Shown here piece by piece: positions 15,287 to 23,382 of a stretch of DNA of 60,358 nt; positions within the stretch are counted from its first letter, which is position 1, and each line of letters starts with the position of its first letter. The DNA is from CAZOZP01 sp964584325 (GTDB lineage Bacteria > Bacteroidota > Ignavibacteria > Ignavibacteriales > Melioribacteraceae), in assembly GCA_964584325.1 (NCBI GenBank), contig CAZOZP010000012.1:1-60358 (forward strand), written 5' to 3'. A program made the position numbers and the translations under genes. The notes below the pieces were generated by a model, which worked only from the letters and a program-made list of their open reading frames with translations, searched no databases and was not told the origin of the DNA.

Positions 15287-16459
15287 TTGAGGAAAATAAA
15301 GAATAACAAATATACAGCTCTTTCCGGTTCATTCTTAATAATGTTGTTTTTGGGAAGTATTTACGGCTGGAGTGTTTTTGTCCCCGAGATGAAAACACTC
15401 TACGGCCTCAGTTCTGCTCAAACTCAGTTGATATTTGGTCTTGTTTTGTTAGTTTTCCCGGTAACAATGCTCGGAGCCGGATTTCTTGAAAAGAAATTCG
15501 GATTAAACCGCGTAATCAGATATTCTTCATTTCTGTTTTTTGCAGGTTATTTCACCGCCGGGATATCGGGCGGCAGCTTTCCTGTAATCTTAACCGGAAT
15601 CGGTGTTCTCGGAGGACTCGGAATCGGACTCGGGTATATGGCCGGGATAACAATTCCTGCAAGAAAGTTCCCTGATCATAAAGGCCTGGCTACCGGATTT
15701 TCGGTTGCCGGTTTCGGACTCGGAGCCGTGCTTATAAGCTTTCTGCATAATCATATTAACCTTAGTCTCCCAAATTTCTTTATCTTTATTGCCCTGTTAT
15801 ACGGCTCTTTAATGTTCATCATTTCATTCCTGATTGAAACTGAGCCTGCAAGTAACAAGGAGAAAAGACAAAGCATAAAGATTTTTCTTAAATCTTCTTC
15901 ATTTATCAGACTTTTCATCGGAATTTTTGCAGGTACTTTTTCAGGATTACTAATAATCGGGAATATAAAATCGATAGGAGAACTTCACCTATTAGAAGAA
16001 GAGTATCTTTTTATTAGCGTCAGCGTCTTTGCCGTTTCCAATTTTCTGGGAAGAGTTTCATGGGGATATGCCAGCGATCTCTTCAATCTTAAAAAAGTAA
16101 TGGTAACAGCATTTATAATATCTGCAGTTTCTATGTTTGCATTAGGAAACTTAACTTTAAGCGGACCAATTTATTTGATTCTTGTTTTTGCGGCCGGATT
16201 TTCATTCGGAGGTAATTTCGTACTTTTTGCAAAAGGAACAATTCAGTATTTCGGTATTGAGAATATCGGAATTGTATATCCTTATGTATTCCTGGGTTAT
16301 GCATTTTCCGGACTCATAGCACCTGTTGCGGGAGGATTTTTGTTTGATATTTTCAATAATTACTCTTTATCGTCAATACTGGCATCCTTAAGCAGTTTAG
16401 CCGGAATAATTATAGTTTGCGGTAACCGAAATTATAATCTTATAGAAAATGATAACTAA
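15287..16459 (+). CDS. MFS transporter, oxalate/formate antiporter (OFA) type
   Basis: A 390-residue integral membrane protein with about 12 hydrophobic segments. The N terminus (LSGSFLIMLFLGSIYGWSVFVPEMKTLYG, then AQTQLIFGLVLL) has the G-YGWSVF pattern of the OFA group of MFS carriers. That group moves small organic acids such as oxalate, formate or pyruvate. The start is TTG with a strong GGAGCAGGAG ribosome site. The gene follows the DUF4914-like gene by 15 bp and is surely co-transcribed. I infer an organic acid substrate shared with the upstream P-loop protein; the sequence does not define it further. Confidence 0.85.
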   Translation: MRKIKNNKYTALSGSFLIMLFLGSIYGWSVFVPEMKTLYGLSSAQTQLIFGLVLLVFPVTMLGAGFLEKKFGLNRVIRYSSFLFFAGYFTAGISGGSFPVILTGIGVLGGLGIGLGYMAGITIPARKFPDHKGLATGFSVAGFGLGAVLISFLHNHINLSLPNFFIFIALLYGSLMFIISFLIETEPASNKEKRQSIKIFLKSSSFIRLFIGIFAGTFSGLLIIGNIKSIGELHLLEEEYLFISVSVFAVSNFLGRVSWGYASDLFNLKKVMVTAFIISAVSMFALGNLTLSGPIYLILVFAAGFSFGGNFVLFAKGTIQYFGIENIGIVYPYVFLGYAFSGLIAPVAGGFLFDIFNNYSLSSILASLSSLAGIIIVCGNRNYNLIENDN

Positions 16460-16698
16460 TCAGGAAATCATATTAAGCTTCTGAGCGTTGAGGTTTAAAG
16501 CGTAATATGAATTGTCTAAAGCACAATTATATAGGTCTAATTACAAAGGGATTTCTGAAGACATTCCTTAAGCCCGAATTATTAATTAGAAAAATCGTAT
16601 CTTTTAATTGCCTTAATAATAAAGAATAATTTGGGTTAATTTATAACGCCATATAAAATATAGCTTTGAGATTTCAGTAAGAATTTCTATTTTTAGCA
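16460..16698. other. Gene-free stretch before the etf operon
   Basis: About 240 bp of AT-rich DNA between the MFS gene and the etf promoter. I see no reading frame with a ribosome site, no strong terminator and no recognisable RNA. The MFS operon may end here by an unrecognised signal. Confidence 0.5.
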
Positions 16699-16727
16699 TT
16701 GATTTTTTTGAAGTTTTATTATATAAC
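16699..16727 (+). promoter_or_regulatory. Promoter of the etf-acyl-CoA dehydrogenase operon
   Basis: TTGATT (16699-16704) and TATAAC (16722-16727) are 17 bp apart. The etfB start at 16752 follows after a short leader that contains AGAGGAG. The score is good for a sigma70-type site in AT-rich DNA, but such DNA produces chance matches. Confidence 0.5.
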
Positions 16728-16751
16728 TAAAGGCTAATGAAGAGGAGTCTT

Positions 16752-17639
16752 ATGTATCATTCTATTGTAATGGTAAAGCAGGTTCCCGATACGGCAAACA
16801 TTTCGGGAAAGGTAATGAAGGAAGACGGTACTGTAAACCGTGCTATGCTTCCTGCAGTATTTAATCATGAAGATAAAGTTGCGCTTGAGCTTGCACTTCA
16901 GATTAAAGACAGATTCGGGGGCAAAGTAACAGCAATAACAATGGGTCCGCAAAGAGCATCAGATATGCTGAGAGAATGCTTATATATGGGCGCTGATGAT
17001 GTTTACCTGATAAGCGACAGGAAATTTGCGGGAAGCGATACTCTGGCTACTTCATACGTTTTGGCTGAAGCAATTAAGAAAATCGGTAGTTATGATTTTG
17101 TTTTTGCCGGAAGACAAGCCATTGACGGCGATACCGCTCAGGTTGGGCCCCAGACTGCAGAAAAGCTTAACATTCCACAGGTAACTTACGCTGAAGAAAT
17201 TCTTGATATCAAAAACAAAAAAATTACGATTAAAAAGAAAATTGAAGGCGGATATGAAATTCTTGAGTGCGGTTTTCCTCTGTTAATTACTGTTATCAAA
17301 GATGCCGTTGAGCCCAGACCTTTTTCAGCTAAAAGAGTAATGGCTTGCAAAAACGCAAAATCTCTTATGGATCTTGAAAAAATGGCTGACGAGAACTCAC
17401 TTTTATATGTTGACACTCTTACCGAAGAATTCAGGCAGAAAAATTTATTTATTGAAACACTTACATTCGACGACCTCAAACTTGAAGCAGCAAGATGCGG
17501 TGTTGCAGGCTCTCCCACTAAAGTACACAATATTGAATCTGTGGTTCTGGCAGGCGGCTCGCACGCAAGGATACCTTCAACAAAAGAAGGTGTCGGACAA
17601 TTAATTGAAACTTTAATGGCTGATCATATCCTGGGGTAA
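16752..17639 (+). CDS. etfB: Electron transfer flavoprotein, beta subunit
   Basis: A 295-residue protein (start placed at the second ATG, 16752). The family begins close to the VKQVPDT motif, here MYHSIVMVKQVPDTANI, and AGAGGAG lies just before this ATG. The first ATG at 16737 would add five residues and sit inside the ribosome site. The AMP/FAD-binding pattern AGRQAIDGDTAQVGPQTAEKLNIPQVTYA is intact, as is the C-terminal EGVGQLIETL. With EtfA it accepts electrons from the acyl-CoA dehydrogenase encoded two genes downstream and passes them to the quinone pool through a dehydrogenase not seen here. First gene of a five-gene operon, three bases from etfA. Confidence 0.95.
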   Translation: MYHSIVMVKQVPDTANISGKVMKEDGTVNRAMLPAVFNHEDKVALELALQIKDRFGGKVTAITMGPQRASDMLRECLYMGADDVYLISDRKFAGSDTLATSYVLAEAIKKIGSYDFVFAGRQAIDGDTAQVGPQTAEKLNIPQVTYAEEILDIKNKKITIKKKIEGGYEILECGFPLLITVIKDAVEPRPFSAKRVMACKNAKSLMDLEKMADENSLLYVDTLTEEFRQKNLFIETLTFDDLKLEAARCGVAGSPTKVHNIESVVLAGGSHARIPSTKEGVGQLIETLMADHILG

Positions 17640-17642
17640 ACA

Positions 17643-18662
17643 ATGAAAACATTTAAAAAAGAAGTATGGGTTTTTATAGAACAAAAGAACGGTAAAGCCG
17701 CAGATGTAAGCCTTGAACTTCTCTGTAAGGGAAGAAAGTTGGCTGAAGGTATCGGCGGAGAATTAATATCAGTAGTAATCGGACATAATGTTAAACCGAT
17801 TGCAGAAGAAACATTCAAATACGGTGCTAATGAAGCTTATATAATAGATGCCCCTGAATTGAAAGATTATCTCACCATGCCTTACACTCGCATCATGAAT
17901 GAACTTATCAATGAAAACACTCCGCGGATTGTTCTTTTTGGTGCTACAATAGTTGGGCGCGACCTTGCTCCCCGGGTAGCTTCTAATACTATGAGCGGTC
18001 TTACGGCAGATTGTACTGAACTAAGAATTTCAGATGTTACTTATCTTAAAAAAGAATTTAAGCAGCTTCTTCTTCAAATTCGTCCGGCTTTCGGCGGTAA
18101 TATAGTGGCAACAATCATTACTCCCGAGAATCCGACTCAAATGGCTACGGTAAGAGAAGGAGTGATGGAAAAAATTGCGGTTGATAAACCTAACAAAGTT
18201 AAAATAAAGGAAATTCCTTACGTTAAATCGCCCCTTGATGAAGCAATTAAGATAATTGAGCAGCACAGAGAAGATAGCAAAGTTAATCTTAAAGGCGCCT
18301 CAATTATTGTAGCCGGCGGATACGGTCTTGGAACAAAGGAAAACTTCAAACTTGTTGAACAACTTGCTCACGTTTTAGGAGCAGAAGTTGCGGGTTCAAG
18401 AGCTGCAGTTGACGCAGGATTTGTTCCTACCGAAAGACAGGTAGGTCAGACAGGTGTAACTGTAAGACCTAAACTTTACATAGCAGTTGGTATTTCCGGT
18501 GCAATTCAGCACAGAGCAGGAATGCAGGAATCCAACAAAATAATTGCAATAAATAACGACCCTAATGCACCTATATTCGATGTTGCACATTACGGTATAG
18601 TCGGGGATGCGGCCCAGGTGCTTCCGCTTTTCATTGAAACTTATAAGAATAAACTCAAGTAG
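17643..18662 (+). CDS. etfA: Electron transfer flavoprotein, alpha subunit
   Basis: A 339-residue FAD-carrying subunit. The C-terminal FAD domain is highly conserved: GYGLGTKENFKLVEQLA, AGSRAAVDAGFVPTERQVGQ, KLYIAVGISGAIQHRAGM, and IVGDAAQVLP at the end. The N-terminal domain (1-190) is the usual scaffold (IVLFGATIVGRDLAPRVA). It works as a heterodimer with the etfB product. The gene lies three bases after etfB and eight bases before the acyl-CoA dehydrogenase gene, so stoichiometric expression is likely. No extra ferredoxin domain is present, which argues for plain electron transfer. Electron bifurcation cannot be excluded from sequence alone. Confidence 0.96.
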   Translation: MKTFKKEVWVFIEQKNGKAADVSLELLCKGRKLAEGIGGELISVVIGHNVKPIAEETFKYGANEAYIIDAPELKDYLTMPYTRIMNELINENTPRIVLFGATIVGRDLAPRVASNTMSGLTADCTELRISDVTYLKKEFKQLLLQIRPAFGGNIVATIITPENPTQMATVREGVMEKIAVDKPNKVKIKEIPYVKSPLDEAIKIIEQHREDSKVNLKGASIIVAGGYGLGTKENFKLVEQLAHVLGAEVAGSRAAVDAGFVPTERQVGQTGVTVRPKLYIAVGISGAIQHRAGMQESNKIIAINNDPNAPIFDVAHYGIVGDAAQVLPLFIETYKNKLK

Positions 18663-18670
18663 AGGCAGCG

Positions 18671-20392
18671 ATGGCAAATTTCTTTACAGAAAATCAGGAT
18701 ATATTATTCCATTTTAACAGATTGAACATTGAAGAGATAGTAGCGCTTCATGAAGACAACTATTCACAGGCTCCGAATTACGCCTACGCTCCGTCTAACT
18801 ATGAAGATGCAATAGAAAATTATAAGAAAGTACTTGAAGTAACCGGTGAAATTGCAGCAGAATTTATTGCTCCACGCGCAGCATCGGTTGATGAAGAAGG
18901 GGCTGTTTTTGCTAATGGTAAAGTGACCTATGCAAAAGGAACACGCGAAAACCTTGCAAGACTTTCGCAGGCAGATCTTATGGGAATGATTCTTCCGCGT
19001 GAGTACGGCGGATTAAACTTCCCTTTCATTATATATATGATGGCAGTAGAAACAGTTTCAAGAGCAGATGCTTCGCTAATGAATATTTTCGGACTTCAGG
19101 ATATTGCCGATACAATAAGAAAATTCGGAACTGAAGAACAAAAAGCCAAATACCTTCCTAAATTCACAACGGGGGAACATACCGGAGCAATGGCTCTTAC
19201 TGAACCGGATGCTGGATCAGACCTTCAGGCCGTAAAACTTACCGCATATCAAAATGAAAAAGGTCAGTGGTTTCTCCGCGGTGTTAAACGCTTCATCACA
19301 AACGGAAACGGTGATGTTCATCTTGTACTTGCTCGTTCTGAAGACGGAACAAAAGATGCAAGAGGACTTAGTATGTTTGCCTGTTATGCAGATGACACGG
19401 TTGTTGTAAGAAGAATTGAACATAAACTTGGTATCCACGGCTCTCCTACCTGCGAACTTCAGTTTAATGATACTCCCGCTGAATTAGTCGGTAAACGCAG
19501 ATTCGGACTTCTTAAATATGTGCTTGATCTTATGTACAGAGCAAGGATGGGTGTATCTGCCCAGGCACTTGGAATATCACAGGCTGCATATGAAGAAGCT
19601 GTGAAATATGCAAGAGAACGCGAACAGTTCGGGAAACCTATCTATTATATACCAGCAATAACAAATATGCTGCTTGATATGAGAGTTGCTCTTGAATCAA
19701 ACAGATCTTTGCTTTATGCAGCCGGAAAATTTGTTGACCTGAAGGAAAAATATGAGGAATTGATTGAAAAGCTGAAAGAAGAAGGAAAACCTGTGGCAGA
19801 AACTAATGAAAAACTGAAAAAAGTAACCAGGATTGCAAATCTTCTTACACCTATGTGCAAATATGTGCTTACAGAATCAGCAAATAAAATAACATACGAT
19901 GCGCTTCAGATACACGGCGGTACCGGGTATATGAAGGAATTCAAAGTTGAGAGACTAACACGAGATGCAAGAATAACAAATATCTATGAAGGAACTTCTC
20001 AGCTCCAGATTGTGGCAGCCGCAGGAAATGTTATAAATGATATACTTGCTGAAGAATTTGATGAGAAAGCCGCGAAAGAATATAAAGGCGCTTTGAACAA
20101 CCTTGCACAGCATTTAATTGAAATCAGGGATATTTTCAAGGATTCTCTTGCTTATGTTCTCGATAAGAAAGATAATGCTTTCCAGGATGTAGCGGCAAAG
20201 GATTTAGTTGAACTATACAGTTATCTTTATGTTGGTTATCTTCTGCTTGAAGAAGCTGAAATAGAACCAAGAAAAGTATTTATCGCTAACAGGTATATAA
20301 TTAACTCGTTATCTAATGCAAGGAAAAATGCCGAATCAATAAAGAATGAATTGTTCTCGGATATTCTCCACGCAGACAAAATACTTATATAA
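18671..20392 (+). CDS. Acyl-CoA dehydrogenase family protein (long form)
   Basis: A 573-residue flavoenzyme that introduces a trans-2 double bond into acyl-CoA and gives electrons to EtfAB. The FAD/substrate motif AMALTEPDAGSDLQAVKL, the central KRFITNGNGDVHLVLA and the C-terminal IHGGTGYMKEFKVERLTRDARITNIYEGTSQLQ are all present; the glutamate of YEGTS is the likely catalytic base. It is about 190 residues longer than the classic family. The extra parts are a charged insert at about 355-395 (KEKYEELIEKLKEEGKPVAETNEKL region) and a helical C-terminal tail. Long forms like this are common in Bacteroidota. Chain-length specificity cannot be read from the sequence. It sits in the etf operon before a carboxyltransferase. 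Confidence 0.93.
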   Translation: MANFFTENQDILFHFNRLNIEEIVALHEDNYSQAPNYAYAPSNYEDAIENYKKVLEVTGEIAAEFIAPRAASVDEEGAVFANGKVTYAKGTRENLARLSQADLMGMILPREYGGLNFPFIIYMMAVETVSRADASLMNIFGLQDIADTIRKFGTEEQKAKYLPKFTTGEHTGAMALTEPDAGSDLQAVKLTAYQNEKGQWFLRGVKRFITNGNGDVHLVLARSEDGTKDARGLSMFACYADDTVVVRRIEHKLGIHGSPTCELQFNDTPAELVGKRRFGLLKYVLDLMYRARMGVSAQALGISQAAYEEAVKYAREREQFGKPIYYIPAITNMLLDMRVALESNRSLLYAAGKFVDLKEKYEELIEKLKEEGKPVAETNEKLKKVTRIANLLTPMCKYVLTESANKITYDALQIHGGTGYMKEFKVERLTRDARITNIYEGTSQLQIVAAAGNVINDILAEEFDEKAAKEYKGALNNLAQHLIEIRDIFKDSLAYVLDKKDNAFQDVAAKDLVELYSYLYVGYLLLEEAEIEPRKVFIANRYIINSLSNARKNAESIKNELFSDILHADKILI

Positions 20393-20422
20393 TATTTTAT
20401 CAATAATTAGAAGAGTAAAAGA

Positions 20423-21967
20423 ATGTCAATATTCGGAAAAGTAATAGACTTTTTGAAACGGAAGTCGGCAGTCTCCCAGGGAGGTGGCGAAAAAGCCATC
20501 CAGAAACAGCAGTCGATGGGCAAAATGACAGCCCGCGAAAGAATCGAAACATTGCTTGATAAAGGTTCATTTCACGAAATAGACCTTTTTGTTGAGCATA
20601 ACTGCAAAGATTTCAATATGGATAAAAAGCAGCTTCCGGCCGACGGTGTTGTAACAGGCACAGGTACAATCAACGGAAGACCAATATGCATATTTGCTCA
20701 GGACTTCACAGTTGCCGGCGGTTCACTTGGCCTTATGCATGCCCGGAAAATCACAAAGGTGATGGATATTGCACTTAAAATGGGCTGCCCTCTTATCGGA
20801 ATAAACGATTCAGGCGGAGCCAGAATTCAGGAAGGGGTTAATTCTCTTGCCGGCTATGGTGAAATCTTCTATCGCAACACCCAGGCATCTGGTGTAATTC
20901 CTCAGTTATCTGTAATTCTCGGCCCTTGCGCCGGCGGTGCTGTTTACTCCCCTGCCCTTACAGATTTCGTGTTTGTTGTAGATAAAATATCAAAGATGTT
21001 CATTACCGGACCTGAAGTTATTAAAACTGTTCTTGGAGAGGAAATCTCTATGGAAGAACTTGGAGGTGCACGAGTTCATACAGAAATAACCGGAAACGCT
21101 CACTTCCTTGCACAGAATGAACTGGAATGTTTTGAACAGATCCGCACACTTTTATCATATCTTAGCTGGAGCAACAAGGAAAAGCCAATGGCCAAACAGC
21201 CGTCTATTCCGCGAGCCAAATTTGATATAGAAAAAATAATTCCGGTTGAATCTAACAAACCTTACGATATAAGAGATATAATTCGATCAGGTGCAGATGA
21301 TTCTGAATTTTTTGAAATTCAGGCTGAATGGGCTGCAAATATCGTAATCGGGTTTGCCAGAATTGACGGCCAGACAGTTGGTATTGTTGGTAATCAGCCG
21401 CTTGTTATGGCCGGGGTGCTTGATGTTGATTCATCAGATAAAGCTGCGAGATTTATTCGCTTTTGCGATGCATACAATATTCCTTTGGTTACGCTTGTTG
21501 ACTTACCCGGTTATCTACCCGGTATAGATCAGGAACATGCGGGCGTAATCAGACACGGAGCTAAGCTTTTATATGCATACAGCGAAGCTTCTGTTCCAAA
21601 AATAACTATCATACTTAGAAAAGCATACGGCGGCGGTTATATAGCTATGTGTTCAAGACATCTTGGAGCCGATTTCGTTTTTGCCTGGCCTACCGCCGAA
21701 ATTGCTGTAATGGGTCCTGAAGGCGCTGCAAATATAATTTTCAGAAATGAAATAGTTAGTGCTGCCAATCCGGATGAAATGCGTAAACTGAAAGTTAAGG
21801 AATATACCGAGAAATTCTCCAATCCATATGTTGCTGCTTCAGCCGGACACGTGGATGCAGTTATCAATCCTAAGGAAACAAGAGAATATATCATTCACGC
21901 ACTCAAGATGACTGCGAACAAGGAAGATAAACCGATTAAGAAAAAACACGGCATTCCTCCGTTCTAA
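20423..21967 (+). CDS. Biotin-dependent acyl-CoA carboxyltransferase (PccB/MmdA type)
   Basis: A 514-residue carboxyltransferase. It moves CO2 between carboxybiotin and an acyl-CoA such as propionyl-CoA (giving methylmalonyl-CoA), or the reverse in decarboxylases. It contains the two crotonase-like halves with GGSLGLMHARKITKVMDIA and INDSGGARIQEGVNSLAGYGEIF in the first, and GNQPLVMAGVLDVDSSDKAARFIRFCDAYNIPLVTLVDLPGYLPG and LRKAYGGGYIAM in the second. Length is normal for PccB/MmdA. A biotin carrier gene follows, but no biotin carboxylase or sodium-pump membrane subunit is nearby. Those may lie elsewhere or be shared with acetyl-CoA carboxylase. The exact substrate remains open. Confidence 0.92.
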   Translation: MSIFGKVIDFLKRKSAVSQGGGEKAIQKQQSMGKMTARERIETLLDKGSFHEIDLFVEHNCKDFNMDKKQLPADGVVTGTGTINGRPICIFAQDFTVAGGSLGLMHARKITKVMDIALKMGCPLIGINDSGGARIQEGVNSLAGYGEIFYRNTQASGVIPQLSVILGPCAGGAVYSPALTDFVFVVDKISKMFITGPEVIKTVLGEEISMEELGGARVHTEITGNAHFLAQNELECFEQIRTLLSYLSWSNKEKPMAKQPSIPRAKFDIEKIIPVESNKPYDIRDIIRSGADDSEFFEIQAEWAANIVIGFARIDGQTVGIVGNQPLVMAGVLDVDSSDKAARFIRFCDAYNIPLVTLVDLPGYLPGIDQEHAGVIRHGAKLLYAYSEASVPKITIILRKAYGGGYIAMCSRHLGADFVFAWPTAEIAVMGPEGAANIIFRNEIVSAANPDEMRKLKVKEYTEKFSNPYVAASAGHVDAVINPKETREYIIHALKMTANKEDKPIKKKHGIPPF

Positions 21968-21986
21968 ATAATAATTCGAGTTTTCT

Positions 21987-22029
21987 CAAAGGCTTTTTGT
22001 CTTAAGAAGTATTTGATGAAAAGCCTTTG
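21987..22029 (+). promoter_or_regulatory. Long perfect stem-loop between carboxyltransferase and biotin carrier genes
   Basis: The 11-bp arms CAAAGGCTTTT (21987-21997) and AAAAGCCTTTG (22019-22029) pair perfectly around a 21-base loop. No clear T run follows, so a complete stop is unlikely. It sits about 20 bp after the carboxyltransferase stop and 33 bp before the biotin carrier start. It may adjust the ratio of the two messages or protect the upstream one. Confidence 0.6.
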
Positions 22030-22062
22030 GGATTTAATAAATAACAATAATCTTTGGGAATT

Positions 22063-22377
22063 ATGGAAGAGAACAAATATAGACAACTTGTAATAGATGA
22101 TACTGTTTATGATACAGTTCTATCAAGAAAATATCTTAACAGGAAAAGATATGCCCCTGATAATCTATCAGAGTACCGTGCATACATTCCGGGAACAATA
22201 ATTAAAATTAAAGCTAAAGTCGGACAGCAGATAAATGAAGGTGAAACTGTTGTTGTGCTTGAAGCCATGAAAATGCAGAACAACATACAACCGCTGAAAT
22301 CCGGAAAAGTTAAGAACATCTATGTTACCGAGGGACAGCGAGTAGCTAAAAATGAAATTTTGTTTGATATTGAATAA
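22063..22377 (+). CDS. Biotin carboxyl carrier protein (biotin/lipoyl attachment domain)
   Basis: A 104-residue protein (start at ATG 22063, with TTTGGGA just upstream; an in-frame TTG nine bases earlier is less likely). The C-terminal half is a biotinyl domain: AYIPGTIIKIKAKVGQQINEGETVVVLEAMKMQNNI with the biotinylated lysine K70 in EAMKM, and the closing GQRVAKNEILFDIE. The first 40 residues form a short charged N-terminal segment. It carries carboxybiotin for the carboxyltransferase encoded upstream and is the last gene of the etf operon. The small size fits the separate carrier subunit of methylmalonyl-CoA decarboxylase or propionyl-CoA carboxylase systems. Confidence 0.93.
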   Translation: MEENKYRQLVIDDTVYDTVLSRKYLNRKRYAPDNLSEYRAYIPGTIIKIKAKVGQQINEGETVVVLEAMKMQNNIQPLKSGKVKNIYVTEGQRVAKNEILFDIE

Positions 22378-22488
22378 TTTGATAAATACGGCATATTAAT
22401 CTCTAACATTAGGTTTCGGCCTTAGCCGGAGATTTTTCCGGGCGCTATAATGAATAAGTTTTGAATGCCGTAACCGGTTGATGATAAT

Positions 22489-23364
22489 ATGAGTATATCT
22501 AAATCCAATTCCAAATCTGCAACGCTGCTGATTCATTGTCCTGACAGAACAGGACTTGTATCTGCTGTATCAGAATTCCTTTATAAGAACAACGGAAATA
22601 TTATTCACTTCGATCAGCATGTTGATAAGACAAACAAGGTCTTCTTTATGCGGGCTGAATGGGAGTTGGAAGATTTCCGAATTCCCCGGGAAAAAATAGG
22701 CGACTATTTTCAGACTTTAATTGCAGAAAGATTCAATATGACCTGGACTCTCTATTTTTCTGACGAAGTTCCGAAAATGGCTATTTTTGTCTCTAAGCTG
22801 AATCACTGCATTTATGATTTACTTGCCCACTGGCAGTCCGGTGAGTGGAATGTCGATATACCTCTGATAATTGGTAATCACATTGAAATGAAACAGATTG
22901 CAGAACAATTCGGAATTGAGTTTTATCACTTTACAGTAAATTCAGAAAACAAGGATGAAATTGAACAGGCGCAGATTCAGCTTTTAAAAAGCTGCAATAT
23001 AAATTTTATTGTACTTGCCCGATATATGCAGGTGCTTTCCGACAAATTCATTAATGAATACCCTGACAGCATTATTAATATTCATCATTCTTTCCTCCCG
23101 GCTTTCCCCGGTGCTAAGCCTTATCATTCGGCATATGAAAGAGGGGTTAAAATTATCGGAGCAACAAGTCACTATGTAACCGAAGAACTTGATGCAGGCC
23201 CAATAATAGAACAAGATGTTGTACGAATTAGTCACAAGGATTCAGTCAATGATCTTATTCGTAAAGGGAGAGATCTTGAAAAAACCGTGCTTTCACGTGC
23301 AGTTTATAACCATATAAGAAGGAAAGTCCTTGTTTTCGGCAATAGGACAATAGTTTTTGAATAA
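22489..23364 (+). CDS. purU: Formyltetrahydrofolate deformylase
   Basis: A 291-residue enzyme that hydrolyses 10-formyl-THF to formate and THF, which supplies formate for purine synthesis and balances one-carbon pools. The N-terminal ACT domain (residues about 11-90, LLIHCPDRTGLVSAVSEFLY) binds regulatory amino acids in this family. The C-terminal formyltransferase-like domain has the catalytic Asn-His-Asp set: NIHHSFLPAFPGAKPY, IIGATSHYVTEELDAGPIIEQDV. The ACT domain separates PurU from PurN. It stands 18 bp before pgi and may share its transcript. No purT is in the window; purL lies about 3 kb downstream. Confidence 0.95.
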   Translation: MSISKSNSKSATLLIHCPDRTGLVSAVSEFLYKNNGNIIHFDQHVDKTNKVFFMRAEWELEDFRIPREKIGDYFQTLIAERFNMTWTLYFSDEVPKMAIFVSKLNHCIYDLLAHWQSGEWNVDIPLIIGNHIEMKQIAEQFGIEFYHFTVNSENKDEIEQAQIQLLKSCNINFIVLARYMQVLSDKFINEYPDSIINIHHSFLPAFPGAKPYHSAYERGVKIIGATSHYVTEELDAGPIIEQDVVRISHKDSVNDLIRKGRDLEKTVLSRAVYNHIRRKVLVFGNRTIVFE

Positions 23365-23382
23365 TTCAAATCAGGAGATAAA

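Noticed and set aside
16737..16751. First ATG as the etfB start
   Set aside because: It would place the AGAGGAG ribosome site inside the gene, and the family starts nearer to the VKQVPDT motif.
18671..20392. Frameshift or fusion in the acyl-CoA dehydrogenase because of its 573-residue length
   Set aside because: All family motifs are in one frame, and long forms with a charged insert and C-terminal tail are known in Bacteroidota.
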